This document shows positions 24,487-32,932 of a stretch of DNA of 64,000 nt, in pieces. This DNA is from Streptomyces gelaticus (GTDB lineage Bacteria > Actinomycetota > Actinomycetes > Streptomycetales > Streptomycetaceae). Under the pieces are notes generated by a model. The model was not told the DNA's origin, searched no databases, and saw only the letters and a program-made list of their open reading frames with translations. The position numbers were made by a program, and so were the translations under genes. The DNA lies in assembly GCF_014649535.1 (NCBI RefSeq), contig NZ_BMTF01000010.1:1-64000 (forward strand), read 5' to 3'. Each line of letters begins with the position of its first letter. Positions within the stretch are counted from its first letter, which is position 1.

Positions 24487-25575
24487 ATGACCGACGTACT
24501 GCTCACCGTGGGCACCCGCAAGGGACTCTTCATCGGCCGCAGGCGCGGTGGTGCGTGGGAGTTCGACGGCCCGCATTTCAATGCCCAGGCGATCTATTCG
24601 ATCGCCATCGACACCCGCGGGCAGGTCCCACGGCTCCTGGTCGGCGGCGACAGCGCGCACTGGGGCCCGTCGGTCTTCCGCTCGGACGACCTGGGCATGA
24701 CCTGGGGCGAACCACGACAACCGGCCGTGAAGTTCCCCCGGTTCACCGGGGCCTCGCTGGAGCGGGTCTGGCAGCTGCATCCGGCCGGCCCCGAGGCGCC
24801 CGATGTGGTGTACGCGGGGACCGAGCCCGCCGCGCTGTTCCGTTCCGAGGACGGCGGGGAGTCCTTCGAGCTGGTCCGCCCGCTGTGGGAGCATCCCACG
24901 CGTTCGAGGTGGGAGCCCGGCGGGGGCGGTGAGGGGCTGCACACCATCCTGACGGACCCGAGGGACGCCCGCGCCGTGACCGTCGCGGTCTCCACGGCCG
25001 GGGTGTTCCGCACGAAGGACGGCGGGGCGAGCTGGGCCCCGTCGAACAAGGGGGTGTCCGCGGTCTTCCTCCCCGACCCGGAGCCGGAGTTCGGTCAGTG
25101 CGTCCACAAGGTGGCGAGGGACGCGGTCGATCCCGACCGGCTCTATCTCCAGAACCACTGGGGAGTGTTCCGGAGCGACGACTCCGGGGACAACTGGACC
25201 GACATCGGGCACGGCCTGCCGTCGGACTTCGGTTTCGCCGCGGCCGCACACCCGCACCGCGCGGACACCGCGTACATCTTCCCGATCAACGCCGACACCG
25301 ACCGGGTGCCCGCCGAACACCGCTGCCGGGTGTTCCGCACCGGCGACGCGGGCAGCACCTGGGAGCCGCTGTCGGCGGGCCTGCCCGAGGAGACGCACTA
25401 CGGCACGGTGCTGCGCGACGCGCTCTGCACGGACGACGCCGATCCGGCGGGCGTCTACTTCGGCAACCGCAACGGCGAGGTGTACGCGAGCGCGGACGAC
25501 GGGGACAGCTGGCGGCAGCTCGCCTCGCACCTTCCGGACGTCCTGTGCGTGCGGGCGGCGGTGATCGACGCCTGA
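24487..25575 (+). CDS. WD40/YVTN/BNR-like repeat protein (exo-alpha-sialidase-like beta-propeller)
   Basis: 362 aa cytoplasmic beta-propeller. BNR/Asp-box repeats are seen as SVFRSDDLGMTW, LFRSEDGGESF, VFRTKDGGASW, VFRSDDSGDNW, VFRTGDAGSTW and VYASADDGDSW, six copies across the chain (S/T-x-D-x-G-x-x-W/F). No signal peptide is present, so it is not a typical secreted sialidase, and the sialidase arginine triad is not obvious. The start MTDVLLTVGTRKGLF at 24487 follows GGGAGG. It is divergent from the cupin gene across a shared dyad. Confidence 0.85.
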   Translation: MTDVLLTVGTRKGLFIGRRRGGAWEFDGPHFNAQAIYSIAIDTRGQVPRLLVGGDSAHWGPSVFRSDDLGMTWGEPRQPAVKFPRFTGASLERVWQLHPAGPEAPDVVYAGTEPAALFRSEDGGESFELVRPLWEHPTRSRWEPGGGGEGLHTILTDPRDARAVTVAVSTAGVFRTKDGGASWAPSNKGVSAVFLPDPEPEFGQCVHKVARDAVDPDRLYLQNHWGVFRSDDSGDNWTDIGHGLPSDFGFAAAAHPHRADTAYIFPINADTDRVPAEHRCRVFRTGDAGSTWEPLSAGLPEETHYGTVLRDALCTDDADPAGVYFGNRNGEVYASADDGDSWRQLASHLPDVLCVRAAVIDA

Positions 25576-25750
25576 CCCGACCGTCGGCCGACATCCCGCC
25601 CTGGCGCGATCCGGCCGTTCATCGGACCAACTCGCTTCTCCGAAGCATCAGTTCCGCGCCATATGACGCGGCATGAGGCAACCCCTGGGCTTCACTCTCC
25701 GTCCTCCGGGAGCGGGGGCCCGGATGTCTCCGGGGAGTTCGAGAAGGCCG

Positions 25751-28588
25751 ATGACCAGGAGGACCACCTTGTTCCGTGTCTCGCGCACGGTTACCGCCGC
25801 GCTGGCGGTACTCACCCTGACCGTGGGATGGCCGGAGTCGGCGCGCGCGTCGCCGCAACCGGCGCACACGCAGCGTTCCATCGAATCCATACCCTCCGCA
25901 GCGCCCTCCGCGCCGCGGGAAGACCCCGACGGACGGCTGCCGGCGGGCTGGCGGATCACCGGTACGGGAGCCGGGAAGCAGCTCGTCTGGGCCTCGCCCG
26001 ACCCGGTGCCCATGGGCGATGCCCGGGTCGAGTTCTATGCCGGGGACAGGCTCCTGGGCCGGCCGGTGGCCACCCGGGACCGCCGGGCGTTCCGGCTGAG
26101 GCTCGACGGCGCGCGCATCGGGCGGTCGACGAGCCTCAAGGTACTGGCGGGCGGGCGCCGTCTCGACGCGTCCGGAGCCCGGCGGGCCCCGGACGCCCGC
26201 AGGGCCACCGGGGCTGCGCAGCCGGCGGCGCCCCTTCCGGCGAACCCGGTCGACCCCGGCGTACCGGGCAAGTACCGGACCGTCAGCGGTGAGTACGCCC
26301 TGAAGTCGGTGCGGCTGCCCGGATTCGCCGCCCCGGTGGAGATGCGCGCCGCGGTGGTGTCTCCGGTCGGCGCCCCGGGACGGCGGCCGCTCGCGCTGTT
26401 CCTGCACGGCCGGCACTACACGTGCTTCAACTCCGAGGGCGAGCAGGGGGTCTCCTGGCCCTGCGAGGCGGGCATGCAGCCGGTGCCGAGCCATCGGGGC
26501 TATCTGCGCGACCAGAAGCTCCTGGCCTCCCAGGGCTATGTCACGGTGTCCATCTCGGCCAACGGGATCAACGGGCAGGACGACATCGCCGACGACGGTG
26601 GCGCCCAGGCCCGCTCGTCCCTGGTGCGGCTGCACCTCGCCCGTTGGGCGGACTGGGCCCGCGACCGGGCCGGGGCGCCCTCGGCCGTGCGCGCCGCACC
26701 GCCGGCCGACATGTCCGAGGTGCTGCTCGTCGGTCACTCCCGGGGCGGAGAGGGCGTCAACCGGGCCGCGCTCGACAGCCTCTACCGGCCGCCCGCGGAC
26801 CAGGACGGCTACCGGGGCCCGGTGCGCTGGCGGATACGCGGCACTGTCCTGATCGGTCCCACCATCTTCGGGCAGAACCCCGTTCCCGATGTGCCGTCCA
26901 TGACCATCCTGCCGGGCTGCGACGGCGATGTGTCCGACCTACAGGGCCAGCTCTATGCCGACGGCACCCGCGGCATCAGCCGGGGTGCCGCGCTGCACAG
27001 CGCGGTCTACATGGTCGGCGCCAACCACAACTTCTTCAACAGCGAGTGGACACCGGGGCAGGCGAAGGCGCCCGCAGACGACGACTTCTGGGCCGGCGAC
27101 ACCCCGGACCCGGTGTGCACGCCGGGCAAGAAGACCCGGCTCACCGCCACTCGGCAGCAGGCCGCCGGGGCCACGTACATCGCTGCGGCGGCCCGGCTGT
27201 TCGTCGCGGGTGACGACCGCGTACGGCCGCTGCTGGACGGCTCGGACCGGCGCGCGCCCTCGGCCGGCCCGGTACGCGTACTCACCCACGCGGTCGGCGG
27301 GAAGCGTACGCCCGCGTTCCTGCCGGACAGCTCGGTGGCCGTGAGCGGCGGCCGGGTGTGCGCGCAGGTCGATCCCGATCCGGGCCGCGCCTGCCTGCCG
27401 CCCGAAGGGACCGCCGTCTCCCCGCACTTCGCCATGTGGGACACCCCTCGGGAGCCCGGCCGCCACGCGGTGGCGATGCGCTGGTCCAAGCCGGGCACCG
27501 CGGTGAAGATCCGTCCCGCCCGTCCGGTCTCCGTGGCGGGTTCCGAGTCGCTGGCACTCCGGGTGATCGTGCCGCCCAACACCGGCGGCACCCGACTGGA
27601 CGTCGCTCTCACCGACACCGGGGGCCGACGGGTGACGCTCGGCGGGGCCCGGATCGACGGACTGCCGGGCAGCGACCGGACCGCGTCCTACTGGGGCCGC
27701 GAGATCCGGGTGCCGCTCTCCGCCGCCGTACGGAGCAAGGTGGATCTGAAGCGGGTGAAGACCCTGGAACTGACTCCACGCAGCACGTCGGGGCAGGCCT
27801 GGCTGATCGACGCATGGGGCTGGCGCCCGGGTACGCCCCCGGTCCGGGCGGCCTCGCTGCCACGGGTGGACATCGGCCGACTGACGGTCGAGGAAGGCGA
27901 CTTCGGGGTACGGAGCTATCGCATCCCGGTGCGGGTCTCCGGGCACGGCAGCGGACGGGTCCGGCTGTTCGTCGCCGAGCCGGGCACGGACAGGGCCACC
28001 TACCGTACGGTGACGGTGCGTCCGGGCAGCCATGAACTCGATGTGCCGGTCGACGTGCGGGGCAACACCCGCTTCGGCTACGACATCACGCACAGTGTGT
28101 TCGTCAAGGCGGTTCGCGGCGCGGTCGTCGGCTCCCACCTCGGCGGTCTGACCGTGAAGAACGACGATCCGATGCCCACGGTCGAGGTGAAGCCGGTCGC
28201 GGACCATGTCACCGAGGGGCAGAGCCTGCGCTGGCGGATCACGCTCTCGGAGGCCGCCGATGTCGACATGGACTCCGTCGGTTTCGACATCCTGCCGGTC
28301 GGACAGGGGACGGAGCTGTCCACCCTGGACGTCGACGGGGCGTGGCTGCGGGACACGTTCGGAGAGCCGCCGAACCCGGCCCGGCCGCTGTCCAAGGTGG
28401 TGGAGACGCCGTATCTGCCGGTCAGCGTGCCCGCCGGTGAGGTGAGCACCGAGGTGACCGTGCCCACGGTCGCAGACAGACTGAAGGAGCCGGAGGAGTC
28501 CCTGCGGTTGCGGATGATCACCTACGACGGCTCCTGGGAGCCGCAGGAGGGACCGGTCTTCACCGGAACGGTGCGCGACGCGTCCTGA
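25751..28588 (+). CDS. Large secreted alpha/beta hydrolase with C-terminal Calx-beta-like repeats
   Basis: About 945 aa. A signal peptide lies at residues 1-36 (RRTTLFRVSRTVTAALAVLTLTV, cleavage near ARASPQ). An alpha/beta hydrolase domain follows, with the oxyanion strand ALFLHGRHYTCF, the nucleophile elbow VLLVGHSRGGEG, and a late Asp/His region around PGCDGDVSD and VGANHNFFNSEW. Several Cys could form disulfides. After about residue 700 come two beta-sandwich units like Calx-beta (VEEGDFGVRSYRIPVRVS and VTEGQSLRWRITLSEAADVD). Probably an extracellular esterase or polymer-degrading enzyme; substrate unknown. ATG 25751 and ATG 25724 are both possible starts. Confidence 0.75.
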   Translation: MTRRTTLFRVSRTVTAALAVLTLTVGWPESARASPQPAHTQRSIESIPSAAPSAPREDPDGRLPAGWRITGTGAGKQLVWASPDPVPMGDARVEFYAGDRLLGRPVATRDRRAFRLRLDGARIGRSTSLKVLAGGRRLDASGARRAPDARRATGAAQPAAPLPANPVDPGVPGKYRTVSGEYALKSVRLPGFAAPVEMRAAVVSPVGAPGRRPLALFLHGRHYTCFNSEGEQGVSWPCEAGMQPVPSHRGYLRDQKLLASQGYVTVSISANGINGQDDIADDGGAQARSSLVRLHLARWADWARDRAGAPSAVRAAPPADMSEVLLVGHSRGGEGVNRAALDSLYRPPADQDGYRGPVRWRIRGTVLIGPTIFGQNPVPDVPSMTILPGCDGDVSDLQGQLYADGTRGISRGAALHSAVYMVGANHNFFNSEWTPGQAKAPADDDFWAGDTPDPVCTPGKKTRLTATRQQAAGATYIAAAARLFVAGDDRVRPLLDGSDRRAPSAGPVRVLTHAVGGKRTPAFLPDSSVAVSGGRVCAQVDPDPGRACLPPEGTAVSPHFAMWDTPREPGRHAVAMRWSKPGTAVKIRPARPVSVAGSESLALRVIVPPNTGGTRLDVALTDTGGRRVTLGGARIDGLPGSDRTASYWGREIRVPLSAAVRSKVDLKRVKTLELTPRSTSGQAWLIDAWGWRPGTPPVRAASLPRVDIGRLTVEEGDFGVRSYRIPVRVSGHGSGRVRLFVAEPGTDRATYRTVTVRPGSHELDVPVDVRGNTRFGYDITHSVFVKAVRGAVVGSHLGGLTVKNDDPMPTVEVKPVADHVTEGQSLRWRITLSEAADVDMDSVGFDILPVGQGTELSTLDVDGAWLRDTFGEPPNPARPLSKVVETPYLPVSVPAGEVSTEVTVPTVADRLKEPEESLRLRMITYDGSWEPQEGPVFTGTVRDAS

Positions 28589-28616
28589 TCCGGGACACGC
28601 GGCACCGTCCAAGGAC

Positions 28617-28649
28617 GTGGCACCGGCCCCGTGGAGGAGCCGGTGCCAC
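28617..28649. terminator. Bidirectional terminator between the secreted hydrolase and ung genes
   Basis: Perfect 11-bp stem GTGGCACCGGC (28617-28627) / GCCGGTGCCAC (28639-28649), 11-nt loop, midway between two convergent stops. Confidence 0.65.
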
Positions 28650-28688
28650 TTCGGGACCGACGAGGTGTGTACGGCCCGGACCGCCGCG

Positions 28689-29366
28689 CTACGGCAGCCG
28701 CCAGTCGACTTCCTGAGCCCCCTGGCGCAGCAGGAGTTCATTGGTGCGGCTGAACGGGCGCGAGCCGAAGAAGCCGCGGTCCGCCGACATGGGCGAGGGG
28801 TGCGCGGACTCGATCGCCGGGAAGTCGTCGAGGAACGGCCGCAGGTTGCGGGCGTCGCGCCCCCACAGCACGGACACCAGCGGCTTGCCGCGTGCGGCCA
28901 GGGCCCGGATGGCCTGTTCGGTCACTTCCTCCCAGCCCTTGCCGCGGTGCGCGCCGGGTTTGCGGGGCGCCGTGGTGAGTGCCCTGTTCAGCAGCAGTAC
29001 GCCCTGTCGCGTCCAAGGCGTCAGATCGCCGTTCGACGGACGCGGAAGTCCCAGATCCGTGTGGAGTTCCCGGAAGATGTTCTCCAGGCTGCCGGGTACC
29101 CGGGACACTTCGGGGGCCACGGAGAAGCTCAGCCCCATCGCCATCCCGGGTGTCGGATAGGGGTCCTGACCGACGATCAGGACGCGTACGTCGTCGAAGG
29201 GCTGCTGGAACGCGCGCAGAACGTTCGCCCCGGCCGGCAGATAGGTGCGGCCTGCCGCCACCTCCGCGCGCAGGAAATCGCCCATCTGCGCGATACGTCC
29301 GGCGACGGGGGCGAGTGCTTCGGCCCAGCCGGGCTCGACTACTTCATTCAACGGTCGTGGTGCCAC
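28689..29366 (-). CDS. ung: Uracil-DNA glycosylase (family 1)
   Basis: 225 aa, full length. It removes uracil from DNA as the first step of base-excision repair. The catalytic motif is VLIVGQDPYPTPGMAMGLSFSV (Asp68), then GVLLLNRALT, and the DNA-intercalation loop SAHPSPMSADRGFFGSRPFSRTNE with the catalytic His. Two details differ from the textbook enzyme: the water-activating loop reads GQDPYPTP instead of GQDPYHGP, and the leucine of HPSPLSA is Met. Streptomyces often carry two Ung paralogues; this looks like the more divergent one. Convergent with the secreted hydrolase gene. Confidence 0.9.
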   Translation of the reverse strand: MAPRPLNEVVEPGWAEALAPVAGRIAQMGDFLRAEVAAGRTYLPAGANVLRAFQQPFDDVRVLIVGQDPYPTPGMAMGLSFSVAPEVSRVPGSLENIFRELHTDLGLPRPSNGDLTPWTRQGVLLLNRALTTAPRKPGAHRGKGWEEVTEQAIRALAARGKPLVSVLWGRDARNLRPFLDDFPAIESAHPSPMSADRGFFGSRPFSRTNELLLRQGAQEVDWRLP

Positions 29367-29491
29367 GGAACGTCACTCTACCGGCGTACACGAACCGCCT
29401 CGGACCCCGAACTCGCACTCCCCCGAACTGGACCGGAGGTACTGGGGATAGGCTGCCGCCGTTCCTTCCCCTTCCTTCCTGGAGTCGGCCC

Positions 29492-30568
29492 TTGAGCGCA
29501 TCGCGGCGAACGTCTCAGAGCCCTGCCGCCGGAGTGCGCGCGGACGGAGCGGCGGCCGCGTCGGGGCCGTACGTGCTCGGCGTCGACTCGGGTGGTTCGG
29601 GGCTGCGCGTGGCGCTGGGCGCCGTCGGCCTGTCGGCCCCGGTGGCGACGACGGTCTGCGCCGGTCCGGTGCGCACCGGACCGGCCGGGATCGACGCGGG
29701 CCATCTGCTGGAACAGCTGCTGCCCGCCACCCGTCGGCTGCTGGAGCGGTGCGGCGGCCAGGACGGCTCCGGGATCGACGCAGTGGCGATCGGCGCCGCG
29801 GGCATGGCGACGCTCGGCGGACAGCTGCGCGCGGAGCTCCCGTCGGCCCTGGAGGATGCGCTCGGGGTGCGGCGGCTGGCGCTGGCCGCCGACGCGGTGA
29901 CCGCGTACGCCGGGGCGCTCGGTCAGCGCCCGGGGGCGGTCGTCGCGGCGGGCACGGGCATGATCGCGCTGGGTACGGACCTGACGGGCTGGCGGCGCGC
30001 CGACGGCTGGGGCCATCTGCTGGGCGACAGCGGCGGCGGGGCCTGGATCGGCCGGGCCGGGCTGGACGCGGCCATGCGCGCCCATGACGGCCGGCGCGGC
30101 GGATCCGCCGCGCTGCTGTCCCGGCTGGAGGCGGTGTTCGGGCCGGCGCCGGAGCTGCCCGGGCTGCTCTATCCGCGCGCCGACCGGCCTGCCGTGCTCG
30201 CCTCGTTCGCACCCGAGGTCGCCGCGTGCGCCGGGCACGATCCGGTCGCCGCGGGGATTCTGCGCGAGGCCGCGGAACACATCGCGGGGGCGGCCGCGGC
30301 GGTGTGCCCGGAGGCGGGCGCCGATGGCGAGCCGTGCGAAGTGGGGCTGACGGGCGGCCTGTTCCGGATGGGCGATCCGCTGCTCGTGCCCTTGCGCGAG
30401 GAGTTGTCCCGGCAGGTACCGCAGGCACGGGCGGTCCCCGGTTCGGGTGATCCATTGACCGGCGCGCTGTCCATCGCCCGAGCGCTGGCGACCGGGGATC
30501 TGCGACTGCCCCGCCATCCGACGCTGCTCCGGGTGCCAGACGAAGGGCCTGAGCAGAGTCCCGAGTAG
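29492..30568 (+). CDS. BadF/BadG/BcrA/BcrD-type ATPase / N-acetylglucosamine kinase-like protein
   Basis: About 358 aa ASKHA-fold protein. Phosphate 1 is VLGVDSGGSGLRVALG, the adenosine/phosphate 2 region is GAVVAAGTGMIALG, then WGHLLGDSGGGAWIGRAGLDAA, and the C-terminal VGLTGGLFRMGDPLL. This order matches N-acetylglucosamine kinase relatives of the BadF family, which phosphorylate amino sugars recycled from cell walls or chitin. I take TTG 29492 (LSASRRTSQ) as start with GGAG upstream; GTG 29534 is an alternative. No sugar transport genes flank it. Confidence 0.85.
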   Translation: MSASRRTSQSPAAGVRADGAAAASGPYVLGVDSGGSGLRVALGAVGLSAPVATTVCAGPVRTGPAGIDAGHLLEQLLPATRRLLERCGGQDGSGIDAVAIGAAGMATLGGQLRAELPSALEDALGVRRLALAADAVTAYAGALGQRPGAVVAAGTGMIALGTDLTGWRRADGWGHLLGDSGGGAWIGRAGLDAAMRAHDGRRGGSAALLSRLEAVFGPAPELPGLLYPRADRPAVLASFAPEVAACAGHDPVAAGILREAAEHIAGAAAAVCPEAGADGEPCEVGLTGGLFRMGDPLLVPLREELSRQVPQARAVPGSGDPLTGALSIARALATGDLRLPRHPTLLRVPDEGPEQSPE

Positions 30569-30673
30569 GCACCGGCAGAGCAGGACAGTCGACCAGTAAG
30601 CCACTCATCGGATAAAAGCGGACAGATAACGCCTGTCTGGGCCCTCCCCGAACAGAGCCGCACCGAAAACCAG

Positions 30674-30679
30674 TAGCAT
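30674..30679 (+). promoter_or_regulatory. -10 element (TAGCAT) of a probable leaderless promoter for the CbiX-like gene
   Basis: TAGCAT ends 8 nt before the ATG at 30688; no Shine-Dalgarno sequence is seen. Confidence 0.4.
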
Positions 30680-30687
30680 GCGGCGCC

Positions 30688-31611
30688 ATGAGCACCCCCA
30701 CTGGGCCCGCTTCCGGCCTGCCTGTACGAATGCCGCGACCTCGCCAGTCCGGACGGCACCGCCGCCCGGAGCCCGTGGTCGCACCCGAAGGCGCTGCCGC
30801 GCTCGTCCTCGCCGTTCCCGGTCCCCCCACTTCGGCCACCCGCAGTCTGGCCGAAGAGGTGATCAGCATCGCCCGTTCCGAGCTGCCCGGCCTCAACGCC
30901 CGGATCGGCTACCTCGACGGTGACGACGCCGAGTACCCCGCGCTCTCCGCCGTACTCACCCACTGCGCCGCCGAGCGCGTCGCGCGCTTCGAGCAGGCGC
31001 AGGCCGCGGGCCGTGAGGTCGCCGAGCCCGAGGGGCCGTCCGCCGTCGTCGTGCCGCTGCTCGCGGGGCCGGACAGCGCCCTGATCCGGCGGATACGGCA
31101 GGCCGTGATGGACAGCGGTACGCAGGTCGAGCTGACCGATGTGCTCGGCCCGCACCCGCTGCTCGCCGAGGCGCTGCACGTGCGGCTCTCGGAGGCCGGT
31201 CTGGCCCGCGCCGACCGGGCCAGGCTCTTCACGGTGGCCACGGCCGCCGACGGCATCGTGCTGGCCACGGTGGGCGGCAACGAGGCCGTACAGGCCGCGG
31301 GGATCACCGGCATGCTGCTGGCCGCCCGGCTCGCGGTCCCGGTGATGGCCGCGGCTCTCGACGTCGAGGGTTCCGTCGCGTCGGTCGCCGAGCAGCTCAC
31401 CGGCTCCGGCTCGGCGCAGCTCGCGGTGGCCCCGTACCTCGTCGGTCCGGAGATGGCCGAGGGGCTGCTGGACGCAGCTGCGAAGGAGGCGGGCTGCGCG
31501 ACGGCCGAGCCGCTCGGCGCGTACCCGGCGATCGGCAAGCTCGTGCTGTCGATGTACATGACGACGCTCGGCATCACGCCGGTCGCGCCGCAGGGTGCCC
31601 AGGCGCGCTGA
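30688..31611 (+). CDS. Sirohydrochlorin chelatase (CbiX)-like protein, active-site residues apparently lost
   Basis: 307 aa. The tandem alpha/beta halves follow the CbiX/SirB layout: ALVLAVPGPPTSATRSLAEE, then VVVPLLAGPDSALIRRIRQAV and a second half with AVAPYLVGPEMAEGLLDAA. True chelatases have HGSxxP at the first strand and metal-binding His in the second; here the first strand reads PGPPTS and the metal His are not visible. Either it binds a different ligand or it is catalytically inactive. It begins with a basic, Pro-rich N-terminus of about 35 residues. A -10-like TAGCAT lies 8 nt before the ATG. Confidence 0.75.
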   Translation: MSTPTGPASGLPVRMPRPRQSGRHRRPEPVVAPEGAAALVLAVPGPPTSATRSLAEEVISIARSELPGLNARIGYLDGDDAEYPALSAVLTHCAAERVARFEQAQAAGREVAEPEGPSAVVVPLLAGPDSALIRRIRQAVMDSGTQVELTDVLGPHPLLAEALHVRLSEAGLARADRARLFTVATAADGIVLATVGGNEAVQAAGITGMLLAARLAVPVMAAALDVEGSVASVAEQLTGSGSAQLAVAPYLVGPEMAEGLLDAAAKEAGCATAEPLGAYPAIGKLVLSMYMTTLGITPVAPQGAQAR

Positions 31612-31648
31612 CCCGTCGCCGGGTGCGCCCGGCGGACCGTCGGTCCAC

Positions 31649-31690
31649 GAACGCCGGACGGGCCCGGAGAACCGGGCCCGTCCGGCGTTC
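31649..31690. terminator. Very strong bidirectional terminator
   Basis: Perfect 19-bp stem (31649-31667 against 31672-31690) with a 4-nt loop AGAA, between the convergent stops of the CbiX-like and lactonase genes. Confidence 0.75.
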
Positions 31691-31710
31691 GCGCTGTGCG
31701 CGGAGTGAGG

Positions 31711-32793
31711 TCAGGCGAAGATCACGCAGGATGCGGCGGGGGCGTCGAGTGAGCCCGCGCGGCGCGGGACGCCGGTCTCCGGGTCGACGTCGAACCAGGT
31801 GACGTCGCCGGACCGCTCGTTGGCCGCGTACAGCCGTCGGCCGGTGGGGTCGAGTGCGAGATCGCGCGGCCAGTGCCCGCCGCAGTCCACGGTCGTGACC
31901 AGGGCCGGCTTCTCGCCGGTCGCGTCGAGTGCGAGAACCGAGATGCTGTCGTGCCCCCGGTTGGCGGTCCAGAGGAACCGGCCGTCGTGCGAGACCACGA
32001 TCTCGGAGGGGTAGGTCGCCGCGTCGTCGTCCTGCGCTGCTGCCGGCAGCACGGGCGTCTCCCCGACCGGCTCCAGGACACCCGCGGCGGCGTTCCACCG
32101 GCACGTGGTGACGGTCGGTTCGAGTTCGTTGAGGACATAGGCGTGGCCGTCGGCGGGGTGGAAGGCCAGATGGCGCGGGCCCGTGCCCGGCCGCAGGGCC
32201 GTCTCGCCATGCAGCCGCAGCGCCCCGGTCGTGGTGTCGAGTGCGCAGATCCGTACGGAGTCGGTCCCGAGGTCCACGCTGAGCACCCAGTTCCCCGACG
32301 GGTCGGGCAGCACCTGGTGGGCGTGCGGGGCCCGCTGCCGGTCGGCGTCGGGACCGCTGCCCTCGTGCTGGAGCACGGAGGCGACCGGGCCGAGGGAACC
32401 GTCCGGCCGCACGGGCAGCACGCTGACGCTGCCCGTGTCGTAGTTGGCGGTGAGCAGATGACCGCCCGCGAGCGCGAGATGGGTGGGGCCGCTGCCGTCC
32501 ACCGGCCGGATCCCGTCGATGGGCCGCGGCACGCCGCCGGTTATGTCCAGGGCGGCTGCCGCGCCGTGCTCGGTCTCGCTGACCGCGTAGAGCGCGCCGC
32601 CACCCGGCCCCGGCCCGTGGCCCAGGGCGAGGTACGAGGGGTCGGGGACCGTGTCCGTGGAGCCGAGCGGGGTCAGCGCCCCGGTCCCGTCGTCCACGGC
32701 GGCGACGGTGATGCCCCGTCCGCCCGCCGAGGTGAACGACCCGATGAAAGCCCGCACCGCGCCGTCGTCACTGCCCACCGCACTGCCAGTCAC
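31711..32793 (-). CDS. Lactonase family protein (6-phosphogluconolactonase type, seven-bladed propeller)
   Basis: About 360 aa. Pgl/lactonase-10-fold beta-propeller sequence throughout: AFIGSFTSAGGRGITVAAVD at the start, the blades HLALAGGHLLTANYDTGSVSVLPV, APHAHQVLPDPSGNWVLSVDLG, GTGPRHLAFHPADGHAYVLNE and SEIVVSHDGRFLWTANRGHDSISV. The HAHQ and GPRHLAFHP elements are diagnostic. It should hydrolyse a sugar lactone such as 6-phosphogluconolactone. I choose GTG 32793 (VTGSAVG), which has AGAGGGG upstream; a GTG at 32868 would add 25 low-complexity residues. Confidence 0.88.
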   Translation of the reverse strand: MTGSAVGSDDGAVRAFIGSFTSAGGRGITVAAVDDGTGALTPLGSTDTVPDPSYLALGHGPGPGGGALYAVSETEHGAAAALDITGGVPRPIDGIRPVDGSGPTHLALAGGHLLTANYDTGSVSVLPVRPDGSLGPVASVLQHEGSGPDADRQRAPHAHQVLPDPSGNWVLSVDLGTDSVRICALDTTTGALRLHGETALRPGTGPRHLAFHPADGHAYVLNELEPTVTTCRWNAAAGVLEPVGETPVLPAAAQDDDAATYPSEIVVSHDGRFLWTANRGHDSISVLALDATGEKPALVTTVDCGGHWPRDLALDPTGRRLYAANERSGDVTWFDVDPETGVPRRAGSLDAPAASCVIFA

Positions 32794-32932
32794 CGCGTTT
32801 CCCCTCTCCGCCGACTGATCACGACGGTCCGTACCGTCGTGATCTTCCGGGCCGACGGTAGCAGTCACGCGTCAGGTCCGGACCAGTGCCTCGGCCGCCG
32901 GGTCCGCCCGGGAGGACACGTCCAAGGACCAT

